From positions 2,143 to 9,573 of the forward strand of contig QHWL01000026.1 of the NCBI GenBank assembly GCA_003222555.1: a DNA stretch of 7,431 nt, in the 5' to 3' direction. Position 1 is the first letter of the stretch. Every line of letters starts with the position of its first letter. The stretch comes from Acidobacteriota bacterium (GTDB lineage Bacteria > Acidobacteriota > Vicinamibacteria > Vicinamibacterales > CAVVIG01). Both the position numbers and the translations under genes were made by a program. The notes beneath the pieces are model-generated. The model was not told where the DNA came from. It saw only the letters and a list, made by a program, of their open reading frames with translations, and did no database searches. Positions 5,910-7,431 of this stretch are shown piece after piece.

Positions 5910-7211
5910 ATGTCAACCAAAGGAACACACATTCCCGATTGGCTTGCGGTGCCCTTTGCTGGCATCACGCCTGCGCCGTCGCAGGAAAAGGGCCAGGACC
6001 TCTTCCCCACCGGCAATTGGCGCGCTATCAGGCCGGTGTACCGGGACAAGATGCCGCCCTGCAACAATGCCTGCGGAACCAACGAAAAGATCCAGGGCTA
6101 CCTCGATCTCGTGAAGCGCGGCAAGTACCTCGACGCGTACGCGCTCATCAAGGAAGACATGCCGTTCCCGTCGGTCACCGGGCGGGTGTGCTACCACCCG
6201 TGCGAGCAGGCGTGCAACCGCGGGCAGTACGACGAGGCCATCTCGATTCGCGCGGTCGAGCGGTTTCTCGGCGATCTCGGACAGGCGCTGCCCCGCGACG
6301 TGGTGAAGGCCGGCCCGCCCAACGGAAAGAAAGTCGCCATCGTCGGATCGGGTCCCGCCGGCCACAGCGCCGCCTATCAGCTTGCGCGCCTCGGCTACGC
6401 GGTGACCATCCTCGAGAAATCGCCGAAAGCAGGCGGACTCAATCGCGGTGGTATTCCAGATTGGGTGCTGCCGCAGCAGGTCCTCGATCGGGAAATCGAG
6501 CGCCTCGTCGAGATCGGCGTGACGATCAAGACGAACACCGAAGTCGGGAAGGACGTGACCTGGGACGATTTGAAAAAGAACTACGACGCCTGCGTCCTGG
6601 CCGTGGGCCTCATCGAGCCCAACAGCGTGCGAGCCCAAGGCGAGAACAAGGACGGCGTGATTTACGGGCTGCCGTTCCTTCGCGACATCGGCATGGGCAC
6701 CTCAAAGGTCAAGCTGGGTCCTCGGGTCGCGGTCATCGGCGGCGGCAACACCGCGATCGACTGCGCGCGCGAAGCGCTCCGGCAGGGCGCTGAAGAAGTG
6801 ACGATGATCACAGTGGAGGCCAATACCGACGAGATGCCGGCCGTGCCCGAAGATCTGCACGACATGATCGAGGAAGGGGTGGAGCTGTTGCACGGGCGGG
6901 CGATGACTGCCGTGCTGGGCAACGGCAAGCTCGAGGCGTTGCAACTGCATCCGGCGCGCTTCGCCGGCGCCATCAACGCCTCGCCGATCCTCATCGATCG
7001 AGAGGGTCCCGCCGAGCGCTTCGCTCTCGACAACGTCATCATCGCCATCGGACAGCACGCTTCCCTCGCTTGGTTGCCCAACGAGTTCAAGAACGAGCGC
7101 GGCACCATCAAGATCGACCGGTTCGGACGTCTCGGCAACACGAAGTTTTTTGCGGCAGGCGACGTTGTACAGCTTGGTTCGGGTCAGCCGCTGATGGTGG
7201 GATGGTGGTGA
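5910..7211 (+). CDS. GltD-like FAD/NAD(P) Fe-S oxidoreductase subunit, frameshifted at its 3' part
   Basis: An electron-transfer flavoprotein of the glutamate synthase small subunit family, expected to link the 2-oxoacid oxidoreductase to NAD(P). N-terminal Fe-S domain: C51 and C55, then GRVCYHPCEQAC with C94, C98 and C102, followed by R104. FAD-binding Rossmann motif VAIVGSGPAGHSAA (142-155), with a distal E169. NAD(P)-binding motif VAVIGGGNTAIDCA (273-286). The second FAD motif is TKFFAAGDVV (411-420). ATG 5910 has AAGGA five bases upstream. This frame ends with GWW and TGA at 7209-7211, but family homology continues in another frame from 7202 (see next entry), so the stop is an artefact or a mutation. 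It is not a true glutamate synthase: no large subunit is present, and the neighbour is a gamma oxidoreductase subunit. Comparable GltD-type partners are known for 2-oxoacid:NADP oxidoreductases (KorC-type), so a C-terminal ferredoxin domain may follow beyond the window. Confidence 0.85.
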   Translation: MSTKGTHIPDWLAVPFAGITPAPSQEKGQDLFPTGNWRAIRPVYRDKMPPCNNACGTNEKIQGYLDLVKRGKYLDAYALIKEDMPFPSVTGRVCYHPCEQACNRGQYDEAISIRAVERFLGDLGQALPRDVVKAGPPNGKKVAIVGSGPAGHSAAYQLARLGYAVTILEKSPKAGGLNRGGIPDWVLPQQVLDREIERLVEIGVTIKTNTEVGKDVTWDDLKKNYDACVLAVGLIEPNSVRAQGENKDGVIYGLPFLRDIGMGTSKVKLGPRVAVIGGGNTAIDCAREALRQGAEEVTMITVEANTDEMPAVPEDLHDMIEEGVELLHGRAMTAVLGNGKLEALQLHPARFAGAINASPILIDREGPAERFALDNVIIAIGQHASLAWLPNEFKNERGTIKIDRFGRLGNTKFFAAGDVVQLGSGQPLMVGWW

Positions 7212-7431
7212 ATGCCGTCGGCGACGGCAAGCGCGTCGCCTTCAATCTCGACAAGGTGCTTCGCGGGGAGCCGTTGCAGCCGCGGAGCATTCCGCTCGAC
7301 GTCATCACCGATTTGAACCGGATGAACATGACGTATTTCCCGCACTTCCCCCGCGTCACGCAGTCGATGCTGGCGCCGACGAGCCGGCGCAGGACGCAGG
7401 AGGAAGTGATTCTGGCGTACTCGGAAGAGCA
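7202..7431 (+). CDS. Continuation of the GltD-like gene after a one-base frameshift, 3' end beyond window
   Basis: From 7202 a second frame reads MVVNAVGDGKRVAFNLDKVL and continues open to the window end (about 76 codons). 'NAVGDGKRVAFNLDKVLRGE' is the segment that normally follows the FAD-binding GDVV motif in GltD-type proteins, where the helix after TVV-A-xGDG-x-x-A contacts FAD. Adding one base in or next to GGG at 7199-7201 would join both frames as ...LMVGMVVNAVGDG..., which fits exactly. After residue GE the chain holds a linker (LNRMNMTYFPHFPRVTQ, then RRRTQEEVILAYSEE) like the stretch ahead of the CxxCxxC ferredoxin domain in fused GltD/delta-type subunits; that domain itself is not visible here. 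This is part of the gene starting at 5910, not a separate protein. Confidence 0.75.
   Translation, partial: MVVNAVGDGKRVAFNLDKVLRGEPLQPRSIPLDVITDLNRMNMTYFPHFPRVTQSMLAPTSRRRTQEEVILAYSEE

Noticed and set aside
5910..7211. Bona fide glutamate synthase small subunit (gltD)
   Set aside because: No large-subunit gene is present, the Fe-S cysteine pattern is the short five-Cys type, and the neighbour is a 2-oxoacid oxidoreductase subunit.

Overview
This is a GC-rich bacterial window with dense gene packing, GTG/ATG starts and two divergent transcription units that meet at about 2.6 kb. The taxon cannot be fixed from the sequence. The GC-rich codon use and the short 7-nt degenerate repeat tracts in the intergenic gaps would fit a soil or sediment lineage such as Acidobacteriota, but that is a weak guess.

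Left arm, minus strand, read from the middle outwards: a FadR-type GntR regulator with an intact FCD metal site (about 1796-2605), an unrecognised 264-270 aa protein (987-1781, or from 1799) that almost touches it, and the first 305 codons of an OFA-family oxalate/formate-type major facilitator (1-917, cut by the window edge).

Right arm, plus strand: a 109-aa orphan protein (2666-2995), a 730-aa CDC48/VAT-type double AAA+ ATPase (2992-5184) joined to it by an ATGA overlap, a 215-aa gamma subunit of a thiamine-pyrophosphate 2-oxoacid:acceptor oxidoreductase (5201-5848), and a GltD-like FAD/NAD(P)/Fe-S electron-transfer subunit (5910 to beyond the window). The last gene carries a one-base frameshift near 7200, after which the homologous reading continues in another frame to the window end. 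The catalytic alpha and beta subunits of the oxidoreductase are not in the window and would be expected just to the right.

The gap between the arms has a good rightward promoter (TTGACA, 17 bp, extended -10). A nearly perfect 20-bp palindrome covers its -10 and start region, as expected for an operator of the divergent GntR protein. A tract of five 7-mers leads into the first gene of the right arm, and a similar tract precedes the GltD-like gene.

Working model (inference): oxalate or a related small carboxylate is taken up by the OFA carrier and sensed by the FCD regulator. It is oxidised by a 2-oxoacid oxidoreductase that resembles oxalate oxidoreductase in concept, and the GltD-like subunit passes the electrons to NAD(P). 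The unusual part is a CDC48-type unfoldase/remodelling ATPase, with a small possible partner, placed inside this metabolic operon. Its second ATPase ring lacks the Walker B glutamate.
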